Of a stretch of 64,000 bases of DNA, positions 43,337-54,075 are shown in pieces. The notes beneath the pieces are model-generated. The model had not been told where the DNA came from. It ran no database searches and worked only from the letters and a program-made list of their open reading frames with translations. The translations under genes were made by a program, and so were the position numbers. Source of the DNA: Odontocerum albicorne. Its lineage: Eukaryota > Arthropoda > Insecta > Trichoptera > Odontoceridae. The first letter of the stretch is position 1. Each line of letters starts with the position of its first letter. The DNA lies in the NCBI GenBank assembly GCA_949825065.1, contig OX463849.1, forward strand, positions 1,240,001-1,304,000, read 5' to 3'.

Positions 43337-44430
43337 TATAAATATAAATGTAAATATAAATATAAATATAAATATAAATATTAATATAAATATAAATATA
43401 AATAAAAATATAAATTTAAATATAAATATTAATACAAATATTAATATTATTATAAATATAAATATAAATATAAATATAAATATAAATATAAATATAAATA
43501 TAAATATAAATATAAATATTAATATAAATATAAATATAAATATAAATATAAATATAAATATTCATATAAATATAAATATAAATTTAAATATAAATATTAA
43601 TACTTATATTAATATTATTAAAAAATATAAATATAAATATAAATAAAAATATAAATATAAATATAAATTTAAATATAAATATTAATACTTATATTAATAT
43701 TATTATATAAATATTAATATAAATGTAAATATAAATATAAATATAAATATTAATATTAATATAAATATAAATATAAATATAAATATAAATATAAATATAA
43801 ATATAAATATAAATATAAATATAAATATAAATATAAATATAAATATAAATATAAATATAAATAAAAATATAAATATAAATATAAATATAAATATAAATAT
43901 AAATATAAATTTAAATATAAATATTAATACTAATATTAATATTATTATAAATGTAAATATAAATATAAATATTAATATAAATGTAAATATAAATATTAAT
44001 ATAAATATTAATATTAATATAAATATAAATATAAATATAAATATAAATATAAATATAAATATAAATATAAATATAAATATAAATATAAATAAAAATATAA
44101 ATATAAATATAAATATAAATATAAATATAAATATAAATATAAATATAAATATAAATATAAATTTAAATATAAATATTAATACTAATATTAATATTATTAT
44201 AAATGTAAATATAAATATAAATATAAATGTAAATATAAATATAAATATTAATATAAATATAAATAAAAATATAAATTTAAATATAAATATTAATACTAAT
44301 ATTAATATTATTATAAATATAAATATAAATGTAAATATTAATATAAATATAAGTATACATATAAATATAAATGTAAAGATTATATAAACACAAACATAAA
44401 TATAAATAACATACATATAAATATAAATAC

Positions 44431-45224
44431 AATTTATTACAAATACAACGTTCTCTCGGCACTTTGATGCTGCGCCACATCAGACCACGACTATCGGCGA
44501 CCAGAGGGTACCCGATGTTGGTGCCACCGAAAATGACTACGTAAGTCAATTTGCGATAGAAATATTCTGTTGCATAAAAGTCAAGAAGCTTCGGTAACTG
44601 CAGCTTTCTGTGTATTCTTTCTCTATTGGGTCCCTAATAACTAGCAACAATTCCACAACATTTGGCTCTACTATATCTGCTGCTATTGGCTCCGAGTTGT
44701 GCTGAACATTAATATTTATAACCGTCTCATGTGTTTAACCATCCTTCTATATGTGTATGTTGCGCTGACCACCGTGCCATGCCTCCCCTGCCTGTTCGCC
44801 ATAGTTCATTTATTGAGAGGCATACAAGCCATGTGTTCGGATCAATGCAGGCGTGCACGTGACACCAGAAACTAATTAAACAACTAAAGTTTAACACAAC
44901 TTCATATATCATATAAAACTGGACTGTATTTTACTTTTATAGTGCTCTGTACAACCTGACTTCCTTACTTCTATGTAGAAATATCTTTACATCTGACTTT
45001 CAACTCGAGGATGCGAGTTTGATTTCCATTTGACCCTATATATTTTAAAAAGGATTCCAGCCTGGTTTTTACTAAAAGCTTCTTTTACAACTTTCTGGTT
45101 AACTAGAAGATATTTCCAAATGAAAATATGTTCATTTGGCTGTAATATGTGCAACGAAAGTTCAATAAATTACAGTTTAATACGATATACTATATAATAT
45201 TGTATTGCACTTTCATTTTATACG
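44431..45224. other. Unassigned spacer
   Basis: A degraded SINE family 1 tail (CTGGTTAACTAGAAGATATT) lies near 45095-45120, after a B-box-like GAGTTTGATTTCC. Otherwise nothing. Confidence 0.4.
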
Positions 45225-45405
45225 ATAAAACCTGGCGGGCATATTGCTATGTGGGAATTTTTTTAAATCAAGAAGAAAAATCTTAAACAAGCCTTAAATG
45301 AAAAAAGACTGGAACGCTTTTAAAAAAATCTGGGCACGAATGAGAATCGAACTTACAACCCCGGGTTGAAAGACAGACGTCTTACCAACTAGGCCGCGGA
45401 AGATG
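45225..45405 (-). mobile_element. SINE family 1, near complete
   Basis: On the minus strand: head CCGCGGCCTAGTTGGTAAGA with A-box, CGTCTGTCTTTCAACCCGGG, B-box AAGTTCGATTCTC, a spacer, then CACATAGCAATATGCCCGCC and AGGTTTTATCG, which matches the LINE 3' tail at 33975-34040. It is the best copy for showing head and tail together. Confidence 0.75.
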
Positions 45406-45419
45406 TTGTATGGTACGAA

Positions 45420-45730
45420 ATACTTAGTGAACACTAGAGCAAACCGGCGCACCCGGCAGGGGTCTGTCGTCTCAGTAATTCGGGAGAGGCGATGGTCCTG
45501 GCTGGGACATATTCTGAGAATACCCGATGATAGTTGACCGAGGAGAGCGCTGTTTTTTCTGTCCATTGGGGTCCCGACGGCCTGGAAGACCCTCTTTTAC
45601 GGTGTACCGTTCCTATGACAAGGAAGTGAGAGCGTTAGGAATGTCGTGGAGGGAGATTACCAACACCGCCCAAAATGGGGAATGGGGAAGACTGGTGGCC
45701 TCCCTATGCTCCCTTGTGGAGCTTTAAAGG
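45420..45730 (+). pseudogene. LINE ORF2 C-terminal fragment
   Basis: Reads WLGHILRIPDDS, a shift, RRALFFLSIGV or its alternate frame GSRRPGRPSFTVYRSYDKEV, then RALGMSWREITNTAQNGEWG. This is the W-LGH-x-LR-PDDR ... RRPGRP ... A-DR-W pattern of insect LINEs. Confidence 0.75.
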
Positions 45731-47024
45731 GTGAATTGAACTAAATTGAGAGCAAACGAGCGAAAGTACCTTATAGTAGAAATGATAATGCTGTGGGGAT
45801 GGGGGATGTATATCTTAGATGTGTAAAAAAAACATGTCAAAGGTAGTCTCAAAGTGTCACTCATAAATGACAAACTGAGGGTGACTAAAGGTAACATCGC
45901 TATAAGACCCGAAAAGTGAATTAAACCATCGTAGTTTGGATTTGAGGTTAATGGAAGAAAACGCAGAAGTTATTATTAAGAAAAGATGGACGGATATTAT
46001 GAAAGTAGATTCGAACGTTGGGAGTGACAAGAAATCTTATCCACAACAGGCAACAGTAGAAATAGAGGACTCGAAGAGATGTGACGGAGTTAAGAGAAAG
46101 AATAAGACTCGTCCAACAGAGCTTCTACCTCGTTTTGAAATCAATCACGGAGTAGGTCCTCAAAATATCAGGAGTATAAAGCTGTAATAAAAACTTCTAA
46201 CCACCATATCAATCCTATCTGGACCACGTTCTTTTTTTACTCATAACTGCCAAAATAAATAGATTAATGACGAAACTATTTACTTGTATGAAGGATAACT
46301 GATCTGAAAAAACTTACACACCTCACGAAGAGTGAAAATACGTTTTTTTAAAGTCCTGATGTTCTCAATATTCTTCTATGCTTCAGAAAGATAGTAAATG
46401 TCAGATAAAGATCAAGGGTAGGCTTTTTCGAGATGTGGAGTTGGAAACATTTGCTGGGTATTTCATATACAGAACGACTAAACAAGTGCCTCTATTTTGA
46501 AAGAACTTAATATCTCAGAGAGACTTTCAAGAGTCGGTACTCGTCACGTTATTTAGTTCTTTGGTCACATTTCGCGTAATGGGGGCATGGGGAAACTTGT
46601 GGTCACTGGTTATGTGGAGTGTCACTAAATCAATGGTAGGTAACCTGTGCACTGAAGTGACCAGATAAAGAATGCCACCGGTCTTATTTCGTCACAGACT
46701 CTTCGGACAGCGGAATGCCGAGATTACAGGAGAAAAATGTGCAAAACGTACAGAAAATTTAATGAATGTCATGTTTCCCAGCATTGAATTCACGTTGCAG
46801 AATAAGGTGTCATGTCTGTTAATTTATGTATGGCACAGTGCCATAAACTTTTTTATTCCTAATGGGATATACGCGAGACTGATTTCCTACTAAAAATATA
46901 TTTTTTAGACAAGTACACTAATTCAAATTAGCATATCAAAGTACCCAGATATGCCATATGGAAATATGATTGTCTGTGGACTATATTTTATTTTTATTTA
47001 GATATTTGATAAATGTTTAACCCA
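45731..47024. other. Unassigned spacer with one 83-codon frame
   Basis: 45936-46187 (+) is open for 83 codons (MEENAEVIIKKRWTDIMKVD and on), hydrophilic, without a motif I know; an old transposon scrap is as likely as a gene. The rest is featureless. Confidence 0.35.
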
Positions 47025-47158
47025 TTAAAAGGCAAGTTAAAAATTGAATGATTAAGTCTAATTAAGGCAAGTCAAAAATTGAATGATTGAGTCTAATTAA
47101 GGCAAGTTAAAAATTGAATGATTAAGTCTAATTAAGGCAAGTTAAAAATTGAATTAAT
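47025..47158. repeat. 35-bp tandem repeat, ~3.7 copies
   Basis: Unit: GGCAAGTTAAAAATTGAATG + ATTAAGTCTAATTAA. It abuts the LINE family B fragment at 47155. Confidence 0.92.
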
Positions 47159-47650
47159 GAATGCCGCAGCTATTTCCGGATGTTTAAAGAACGCTATCTG
47201 GAAAAACAAGTATATGAACATCCAAAGCAAGGTGAGGATATACGAGACAAGACCTGTGTCCGCTCCATAATGACATACAGCATAGAGTCCAGAGCCGACA
47301 CTGTCAGAACCAAAAATCTCCTTCGAACCAGTGAAATGAAGGTACTCAGGAGTATCGCTGGCAAAACCCTTCGTGATAACGTACGTAACACAGAAATCCG
47401 AAGGACGTGCGAAGTTGAAGATATTATCAGATGGGGATGACAGATAAGAAGGTTCTGGAACGAACGCGTATCCAGAATGGCGCAACCAAGAGCCGTAAGA
47501 ATGGCCAGGGACAGTATCCCCAAGCAAGCAGACCTCCAGGATGACCTCCCAAAAGATGGAAAGACAGTTGGCAGTCGACGTCGCAAGAGGCCAACAATGA
47601 TGCAGGACCATAACAGGCCAACAGGCCTAAAATAAGATGAAGAAGAAGTC
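47155..47650 (+). pseudogene. LINE ORF2 tail, family B copy 3
   Basis: MNAAAISGCLKNAIWKNKYM, a frameshift near 47250, then KTCVRSIMTYSIESRADTVR, LLRTSEMKVLRSIAGKTLRD, a stop in RWG-x-Q, and RRFWNERVSRMAQ. The tail is AAGATGAAGAAGAAG. Truncated at the same region as the 7.8-kb copy. Confidence 0.85.
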
Positions 47651-47669
47651 TAATTATTTTACCTAGGAT

Positions 47670-47880
47670 GATGGCAATGATTATCATCCAAGGCAAAATA
47701 GGGAGTCGAAGAGGTGTTGGCAGGAGGCAAAACTCCTGGCTACGCAATATACGTGATTGGACTGGTATATGGAGCGTTGGGGACCTTTTTCGGGCTGCCG
47801 GGGACAAAGATGCTTACTCTCAGGTGATAGTCAACGTTGGGGGGACCTGACATGACACATGGAAGAAGAAGAAGTATATT
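47670..47880 (+). pseudogene. LINE ORF2 C-terminal end, family C copy 2
   Basis: MIIIQGKIGSRRGVGRRQNS, WLRNIRDWTGIWSVGDLFRA, AGDKDAYSQVIVNV, stop, and a GAAGAAGAAG tail. It matches 23845-24020 closely. It follows family B copy 3 with almost no gap. Confidence 0.85.
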
Positions 47881-48059
47881 TATAGCATAATGACAACAGG
47901 AACAATGTTACTTATGCTTCCTAGTGAAGTGGCTCAGTTGTACCTCCAAAGTTTAATCCTCAATTTATCCACCGCGATCATTTAATAAGGTTATTCCACG
48001 TGCGAGTAGTGATGCTGTTAATAGCTCAGGACGTGAATACAGTAATTTTTATATGTATA

Positions 48060-48290
48060 AACATGTGCGTAGATCTCTTCTTACGCATGAGTAATATTTA
48101 AATATACCCATTAGAAAATATGGGTGATAGAGCCATGGGTAAAATCTATTCTGTTTGTAATAAAGATGTTGCGGAAAGTTCTTTTGGACTAGCTCAACTA
48201 TCAGGAGATTGTCGATTCCTCTCGGGATCCAAATGATAGAGCCACACTCTAGTCTACTGCGAACCAGGAGACAATTACAAAGGCCACTAT
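48060..48290 (-). pseudogene. LINE RT C-terminal fragment
   Basis: The minus strand reads LVRSRLECGSIIWIPRGIDN, LLIVELVQKNFPQHLYYKQN. The pattern VRS-LE-x-GS-x-W-P ... E-VQ-F is the jockey/R1-type RT tail. Confidence 0.7.
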
Positions 48291-48374
48291 CAAATGCTCT
48301 AGAGAGCCTTATCAAAAATCCCAGAGAAGACAAATTCCGAATTGATACCTGCTGGTGAACTAACTTAAGGGTAT

Positions 48375-48610
48375 TTTGAGACGAGGTGCACGCTCTATAA
48401 ATAGCCTTGAGCGCGTGTGTGTGGCGCGGCAGAGTGGCGCGACTGTGTGGTGTGCGCGGGCACCGCCCTACCGAGGGGATAGTCGCCCAGAAGACGCGCG
48501 AGTGCCAGACGCGCAGGAGAGGAGCGCCACGGCGCACGCGCCTACCATGGACCCGGATGCTGCTTCTGGACAGTTTTCCTTTAAATGTTTTGATATGAAA
48601 TATTAATTAA
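48375..48610 (+). promoter_or_regulatory. GC-rich patch with TATA motif and Kozak-like ATG
   Basis: TATAAATA at 48396-48403 is followed by about 150 bp of GC- and CpG-rich DNA. ACCATGG at 48544-48550 then opens a 19-codon frame, MDPDAASGQFSFKCFDMKY. No good splice donor is visible in the frame. It could be a promoter and first exon of a host gene, or part of a GC-rich transposon. Confidence 0.3.
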
Positions 48611-48714
48611 TCTATTTTTACTGTGTATTTATTTCATCTTAAAATTTAACAGTTTAGTTATGTACAACGAATAAATTAAGAAAGACTAACGAAACAGATA
48701 TACGAGTATAGAGC

Positions 48715-48960
48715 AAATTGTCAGTGGAATGTGTGAGAAAAGTTCAAGAAAAGTATGGTTGGATCAAGTGAATTATGTTTTGAAAGAAAAAAAGACAATG
48801 GAAAATATTCAATGGAAAGTAAGAGAAATTTGTAAAAATGGTATGAGAAAGTGTTTTGATGTGAAAAAACCGAAGTATGTGTGTCGAGATAAGAAAATCT
48901 GACACTCTGTCATCTCTGCCTATCTCAAAAAGGGAAATTGTGAGATGATATGTATGTCAA
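48715..48960 (+). pseudogene. LINE ORF2 tail, family A
   Basis: KVWLDQVNYVLKEKKTMENI, then CKNGMRKCFDVKKPKYVCRD and RKSDTLSS-type end, with frameshifts. Close to the 14.2-kb and 20.3-kb copies. Confidence 0.7.
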
Positions 48961-49247
48961 AACTTTATTGAAAAAAGTTAAGTATCGAAACAAATTTTAA
49001 GACATTTTCAGATGTTTTAGATAGATTGAACTCTAAAATATTCATAGAGCATGCGAATTATTTGCCTGAACCAACGTTTGTGAACACTTGACACTACAAT
49101 TTGAATGCTAAAACAGTCAGATCTGTTTGAAGCTTCATTTTGAGATGGTTTGTACGTGTAGATAGAATGAACTATTCCTGCTTATAGTTTTAAAAAAAAT
49201 TCGGGACCACATTTCTTGTTCCATATATATATGAAATCGTCTATTTT

Positions 49248-50218
49248 TTAGTAGTCAGATTCCATTTGGTTCCTAACACTCGAAATGCATCTGCTTTTAA
49301 TATTTCGTTTGGTATACCCTGTCTGGCCTGCAGCCTTGCTAAAAATATTATGAATTGGTGCTCGTCCAGGTGTAGAAACTTCTTCTATTTCTTGAAAAAC
49401 TGTCCCATCTGCCGCAGTTTCAATACATTCCTCTACATCACTTTCGGAACTCAATAACAATATATTTCTCTTTTAACCTTTACGTATATTCAACATATTC
49501 TCCGCTTCACTACCTGTACCAGAAGACTCGCATCCGTCCGTAGAGTCAACATATTCTCCGCTTCACTATCTCTACCAGAGGACTCGCATCCGTCCGTAGT
49601 GTCAACATATTCTCCGCTTCACTATCTATACCAGAGGACTCGCATCCTTCCATAATGTCAACATATTCTCCGCTTCACTGTCTATACCAGAGGACCAGCA
49701 TCCGTTCGTAGAGTCAACATATTCTCCGCTTCACTATCTGTACCGGAGGACTCGCATCCGTCCGTAGTGTGAACATATTCTCCGCTTCACTATCTGTACC
49801 GGAGGACTCGCATCCATCCGTAGTGTCAACAAATTCTCCGCTTCATTATCTGTACCGGAGGACTCGCATCCGTCCGTAGTGTCAACATATTCTCCGCTTC
49901 ACTATCTGTACCGGAGGACTCGCATCCGTCCGTTGTGTCAACATACGAGTGTTATCCGCTTCACTAACATATCTGTACCAGAAGACTCGCACCCGTCCGT
50001 AGTGTCAACATATTCTCCGCTTCACCATCTATACCAAAGGACTCGCACCCATCCGTAGTGTCAAACGGGTCATCGTGTTGTTCTATATTATCCAGTTCAC
50101 TTTCAGATAATTCATTTTCATTGGATTCCAAACACCCTTCATATATGTTATTTATTGTGTATAATAATTTGAAATATCTTGAATTTCTCGAGATTCTTGG
50201 GATAAGAATTATCAACAC
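49248..50218 (-). pseudogene. PiggyBac-like transposase N-terminus, expanded by a minisatellite
   Basis: The minus strand starts with an acidic region (LESNENELSESELDNIEQHD, then DPFDTTDGCES), enters a 56-bp tandem array, and continues after it with SSESDVEECIETAADGTVFQ, then GRAPIHNIFSKAAGQTGYTK and RNIKSR before a stop. Acidic N-terminus followed by G-R-x(4)-NIF-x(3)-G-TGY-A/T-KRNI resembles piggyBac/PGBD transposases. The catalytic DDD domain is absent. Confidence 0.65.
49485..50062. repeat. 56-bp minisatellite, ~10 copies
   Basis: Unit: GTCAACATATTCTCCGCTTC, ACTATCTGTACCGGAGGACT, CGCATCCGTCCGTAGT. On the minus strand a unit encodes TDGCESSGTDSEAENM-like text, but 56 is not a multiple of 3, so the frame shifts in each unit. 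One copy near 49940 is broken by an ACGAGTG insertion. Confidence 0.95.
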
Positions 50219-50537
50219 AGTAATAAAATAAGAATTCTTGACTCACAAAATAGCACTATAACTAAATAAAAAATTATATTCAAGAGGTGCAGCACAAGTA
50301 TGATGCAGTACAAAAAAAGTGGTGATGCAATAGCAAAAATGTAAGATGCAATAGTTTTGTCACACATATAAGTATTCGTAAGTATAGTTGACACATAAAT
50401 CCTTCCTCTGGTCAAATGATCCGTCGCGGTAGGTTCGAGTAGGTCGAGTTGCGTCTTTTTCTCGGTAAAAAAATAAACAAGAGGGAAGTAAATATTGATA
50501 AATATATTGGATCTAAATTATAATAATAGTCGTAAAG
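50219..50537. other. Unassigned spacer
   Basis: No feature recognised. Confidence 0.35.
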
Positions 50538-51441
50538 TTAACCCTTTCGTGCTCAAATTTGATTTTTCTTTAGGTTTAATTTTTTTTCGCATTTATTAGT
50601 CATTAATATTTATAAAGAAATATAGAAAAAAAAATATTTAAAAAAAATCGATCGGAACTTATAAAAGAACTAATGGGATCTATACATCCCACTGATACTT
50701 GGTAGAATACTCAGTGTGCGTAAGAAAGAAAAAATGTTTGTTCTTTTTTAATATTATATTATAATTTATTTTATGTAAAAAAACATTAAAATGAACATTA
50801 TAATTAATCCTCTTCTACATTCATCGATATATCCGGTTGCGAAATTATCACTTTATCAAGTGCATCCAATTCCTCTTGTGCACCATCGTCAATTTCTATG
50901 TCTGACATTTCTTCAACATCGGGAAGTGAAAATAAAAACTCCATCGCTTTTTTCATGTGGTTCGGGTTATTCAAATTCCATTTATAGTATTAGCCATCTA
51001 CAAGAAAATACGAGTACATTCATCACATTTTGAAACATAACTTTTATTTAGCTTCGTAGGAAGACCGCTTCCCACTTAAGAAATATGACTTACCTTGAAA
51101 TTAGATCAAATCACCAGCTATGTATATATCATACAGTGAAAAAATGTCTATAGAACTCAAATCAATCGTCAAAATCTTTATTTACTTGAAAAATTTCAAG
51201 TTTTGTCACAAAATCAAAGTATCTGATGCACGACACTCCAAACAAAACAACACGTGTTATTTAGAATTCAACTGCCACTTACAAGATCAACCAATAAAGT
51301 AGGTAAATGTTTTATCGTAATACCTAATAATGACGCTAGATGGCAGGAATGAATAAACTTGGGAAACGTAATTCCTACTGATCTTTTTAGAGCAATTTCG
51401 AAAGTGGTAAACCGTATTCCCACCAGCCACGAAAGGGTTAA
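50538..51441 (-). mobile_element. PiggyBac element, internally deleted
   Basis: TTAA at 50538-50541 and 51438-51441, with perfect inverted ends CCCTTTCGTG / CACGAAAGGG. At 904 bp it is too short for a full transposase (about 2 kb or more). The minus strand keeps the N-terminal end of an open frame and a good splice donor, CAAG followed by GTAAGTCAT (about 51085-51098 on the complement), which suggests a 5' leader intron. Confidence 0.88.
50804..50956 (-). pseudogene. PiggyBac transposase N-terminal remnant (50 aa)
   Basis: MKKAMEFLFSLPDVEEMSDI, EIDDGAQEELDALDKVIISQ, PDISMNVEED and a stop. Strongly acidic, as usual for the first part of piggyBac transposases. The frame is clean but the rest of the protein is deleted. 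The identification depends on the TTAA ends of the host element. Confidence 0.6.
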
Positions 51442-52089
51442 ATGGCGATGTGATAACGTTGTATGTAAATATATATGCCACTTGACTGCCTCACACTTTC
51501 TCATAAGGTAAAATAATATGGTTGTCGACTTCAATTAATCGAAAGTTATTCATTTTTAAATTATTAGAAGGAATTATGTAGGAATCAAAATATTTTTTTT
51601 TAAAGTCTGAGTATTCATAGAATCAATATCATTGATGTCCAATGCTTTTTAATGTTAGGTTGAAAATGTCGTATAATACTTTCATCTTGCTATTGAAACT
51701 AATATGCGTAGCTTTTACTGGTTTGATGAAAGGTGTTGAAATATGCTAATAAAGCTGAAATTTGTTTACTTTACAATGAAGTGTAAAAATAAATAAATAA
51801 TGGTCACCAAATGGTTGATAAAATGATTTAACTAACTTAAAATTACGAAGCATATAAATTATAAAAATTATCTAGCATTTAAAATTAAAAAATTACGCAG
51901 CGTATAAATTATAAAATAAATTATAAAAATGACGTAGCACATAAATTATAAAAGTGAACGTAAATTACATACTCGTACATGAGATATGAATAATGGTTTT
52001 TATATAAAAAATCTATTTTAATACACTCACTGAAAACCAAAATGAAGATAATTATCTATTGTATTCGCATTTCCCTGGCTTAGAACAAA
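51442..52089. other. Unassigned AT-rich spacer
   Basis: A short degenerate repeat (ATTACG(A/C)AGC(A/G)TATAAATTATAAA) occurs three times at 51840-51955. TACTCGTA at 51970. Confidence 0.4.
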
Positions 52090-52265
52090 CGTATTCGCGT
52101 TACAATTTAGTTATATACAGTGCAACCTGGCTGGTATATTGTCATGCGACAATCTTTTTCAATGAACCAGAAAGATTTAAATGTTACCCTTAGTACAAAT
52201 CAGGCTTTAACCCTCTGTAATACATAACGGGGAATCGAACCTGCAACCCCCGAGTCTGAATTTAG
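52090..52265 (-). mobile_element. SINE family 1
   Basis: On the minus strand: GGTTGCAGGTTCGATTCCCC (B-box), a spacer with GGGTTAAAGCCTGATTTG, then the tail TCTGGTTCATTGAAAAAGAT and TGTCGCATGACAATATACCA followed by GCCAGG. The tail matches the LINE 3' end. Confidence 0.75.
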
Positions 52266-52529
52266 AATTTTTATTTTAATTCGTCCTAAAGCATGTCGTT
52301 GAGAAAGAAGTTTAGTATACCATTTCTAAGGTAGGTAGTTCAAACAAAATCAATCTAATAAAATTAAGAAACATAAAAAGCAGTCAAAACTATTAAAAAC
52401 TCCACTAAAATCATATTCCAACGAAAAAATGCATTTAAATGATGTAATAGAACACATAATTTCACATATGAAATCGACTTAAGCCAAAAAATACTCAAAC
52501 GGTTTAAGATAAATTCCCTCTGAGAACAC

Positions 52530-52870
52530 TGCCACAACATCCCGGACCTCAATCTCATCTGCCTCGGCGGCTGTGCACCCCCCATGATCGATAGCCACCC
52601 ACCCCGCCGGTCCTGGCCCCGCTCCACGGCACCCGCCGCCCCGCTGGCCCGGGGGCGCGCCGCAGTCGCGCGGGAGCCTCGCTGCAGGTAGGTACCCGTG
52701 CCGTGCCGTGCCCTCTCGTGCGGTGCTATTTCTCTCCACCTGGTCCTCGCCACCGGGCTTTCACTGCTCGGTGGTCTCTGTTTCTGTCTCCTTCCAGTTG
52801 ACTGCAGTTTCTCAACACTCCTCATCCGAGCGAGTGATCGGTCCTGATTTACTGCACGAGTCACTTTATT
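52530..52870 (+). promoter_or_regulatory. CpG-rich island with candidate first exon
   Basis: The most GC- and CpG-rich part of the window. It contains the donor-like GCTGCAG/GTAGGTACC (exon end 52687) and, 110 bp on, the acceptor-like CTGTTTCTGTCTCCTTCCAG (ending 52797). Non-repetitive within the window. A frame MIDSHPPRRSWPRSTAPAAP begins at 52584 but meets a stop right after the predicted join, so leader exons are more likely than coding ones. Confidence 0.4.
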
Positions 52871-53711
52871 CAATTTCAAAACAAACTCGTCCTGAAAAGT
52901 CTGAAAATATTTTCAGCGTATGAAAAATACCTGAAACTCCTGAAAAATCCTGAATTAACTGTTTCTTTATAATAAGGAAAATACTTTAATTTGATGTTTT
53001 CGTGAAGATGAAAAGTGTTTAAAAGTCCTTTTAGTCGCTTTTAAATACTTAAAAAAGTGTCCTGGACATTTTCAGTGTTCGAGGAATTTTGCTGATTTTT
53101 TTAATAAAAAGTAGAGTTTCTTTAAAGCTTTAAAAAACACAATTTCATTTTTTCCAACGCATTAGATTTTAACATTTTCACTTGTGATTATCAAATCGTT
53201 GAACATGTTTTATAGTGCTTTTGTCGACATTATTAAAATAAATACACAAATCTGTTTCTTAATGTCTTGAAGTTCGAAAAAGCATTGATAATCGTTGATA
53301 ATTTATTTTCCTCGTGTAATAAAGTAACCGAACTCTTGCTAAGGGTACTTCTGTTTTGTATTGTAACATTATCTTATTTTACTGTATACGGATTAATTAT
53401 TTCCCGAGACATGTCCACTTGATATTCCAATGCCTTATTATTTTAACTGAATTATAATTGATAGATTGAGGTTACCTGCGAGATCCAAGGATAAAAAGGT
53501 GATGCAGAACTGTGTGTGATCCGGTGGACAGGAAACTTCGCATTTAGTTATAAAGTAAATAGTTCTGTCACTGTATAAGTACTTGTTTCCTGACCTGTGT
53601 TTAGTTGTGGCAAGTCAGAATCAGTTGAATAGTTATAAACTTTCAATGTGGTGATTAAAAAATCCTGAAAAAAAACCGAGTTCTGCTGACACGGACTATA
53701 TTCTGTTTAAG
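52798..53711 (+). other. Candidate second 5' UTR exon of a host gene
   Basis: From the acceptor at 52797 to TTTAAG/GTAAGTCAT (exon end 53711), a consensus donor. There is no long open frame and no similarity to the repeats here. Many short upstream ATGs and AAAGTG/TTTCAGTG phrases are reminiscent of insect leaders. If correct, the gene runs rightwards and its coding exons lie beyond the window. Inference from splice signals only. Confidence 0.3.
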
Positions 53712-53884
53712 GTAAGTCATTTTTTTTAAGTCTATCATAAGTTTCAGTTAAAATCACAAGATGTTAGTGAATTTCATGATGAATTTTACCCTCTTCGTAA
53801 TATTGTAAATAAGATGGCTTTCTTGTTTTAAAAAGCGAAAGGATAAATAAGGACGAACACTTTTGTTTTTTTTTTTCACTAAGA

Positions 53885-54075
53885 GAATTTCTTTCATAAC
53901 TTAGTTGATATGACGCTTGACTTGCAATCAGGGGGCTATGGGTTGGATTCCAGCTGGTACTCAGATTAAAAAAGAAATCTTGTCTGGTTTTCATTTCAGG
54001 CTTTTTAAAATCCTTTCTAATTGGATGGAAGATATTGTTACATGGCAATAAAACCTGCATATTTACTTTATACAA
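53885..54075 (+). mobile_element. SINE family 1
   Basis: TTAGTTGATATGACGCTTGA (head), GGGTTGGATTCCAGC (B-box-like), a spacer with CTGGTTTTCATTTCAGGC, then AATTGGATGGAAGATATTGT and TACATGGCAATAAAACCTGC, matching the LINE 3' tail. It lies just inside the intron predicted from the 53711 donor. Confidence 0.7.

Larger units (their letters stand above)
41955..44430. repeat. (TATAAA)n hexamer satellite split by a mariner
   Basis: Repeats of TATAAA with TATTAA and TGTAAA variants at 41955-42049 and 43339-44430. Blocks of roughly 300 bp that include AATACTAATATTAATATTAT recur several times in the right part, giving a higher-order structure. A minus-strand open frame of IFIFIF repeats is an artefact. 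Confidence 0.95.

Noticed and set aside
43703..44416. 237-codon minus-strand IFIFIF frame as a membrane protein
   Set aside because: Product of the TATAAA hexamer array.
45936..46187. 83-codon hypothetical host gene
   Set aside because: No recognisable domain, start context or splice sites; equally consistent with chance or transposon debris.
52364..52879. 171-codon minus-strand frame through the CpG island
   Set aside because: GC-rich DNA has few stops; the composition is Arg/Gly/Ala-rich where GC is high and changes abruptly outside it. Plus-strand splice signals are stronger.
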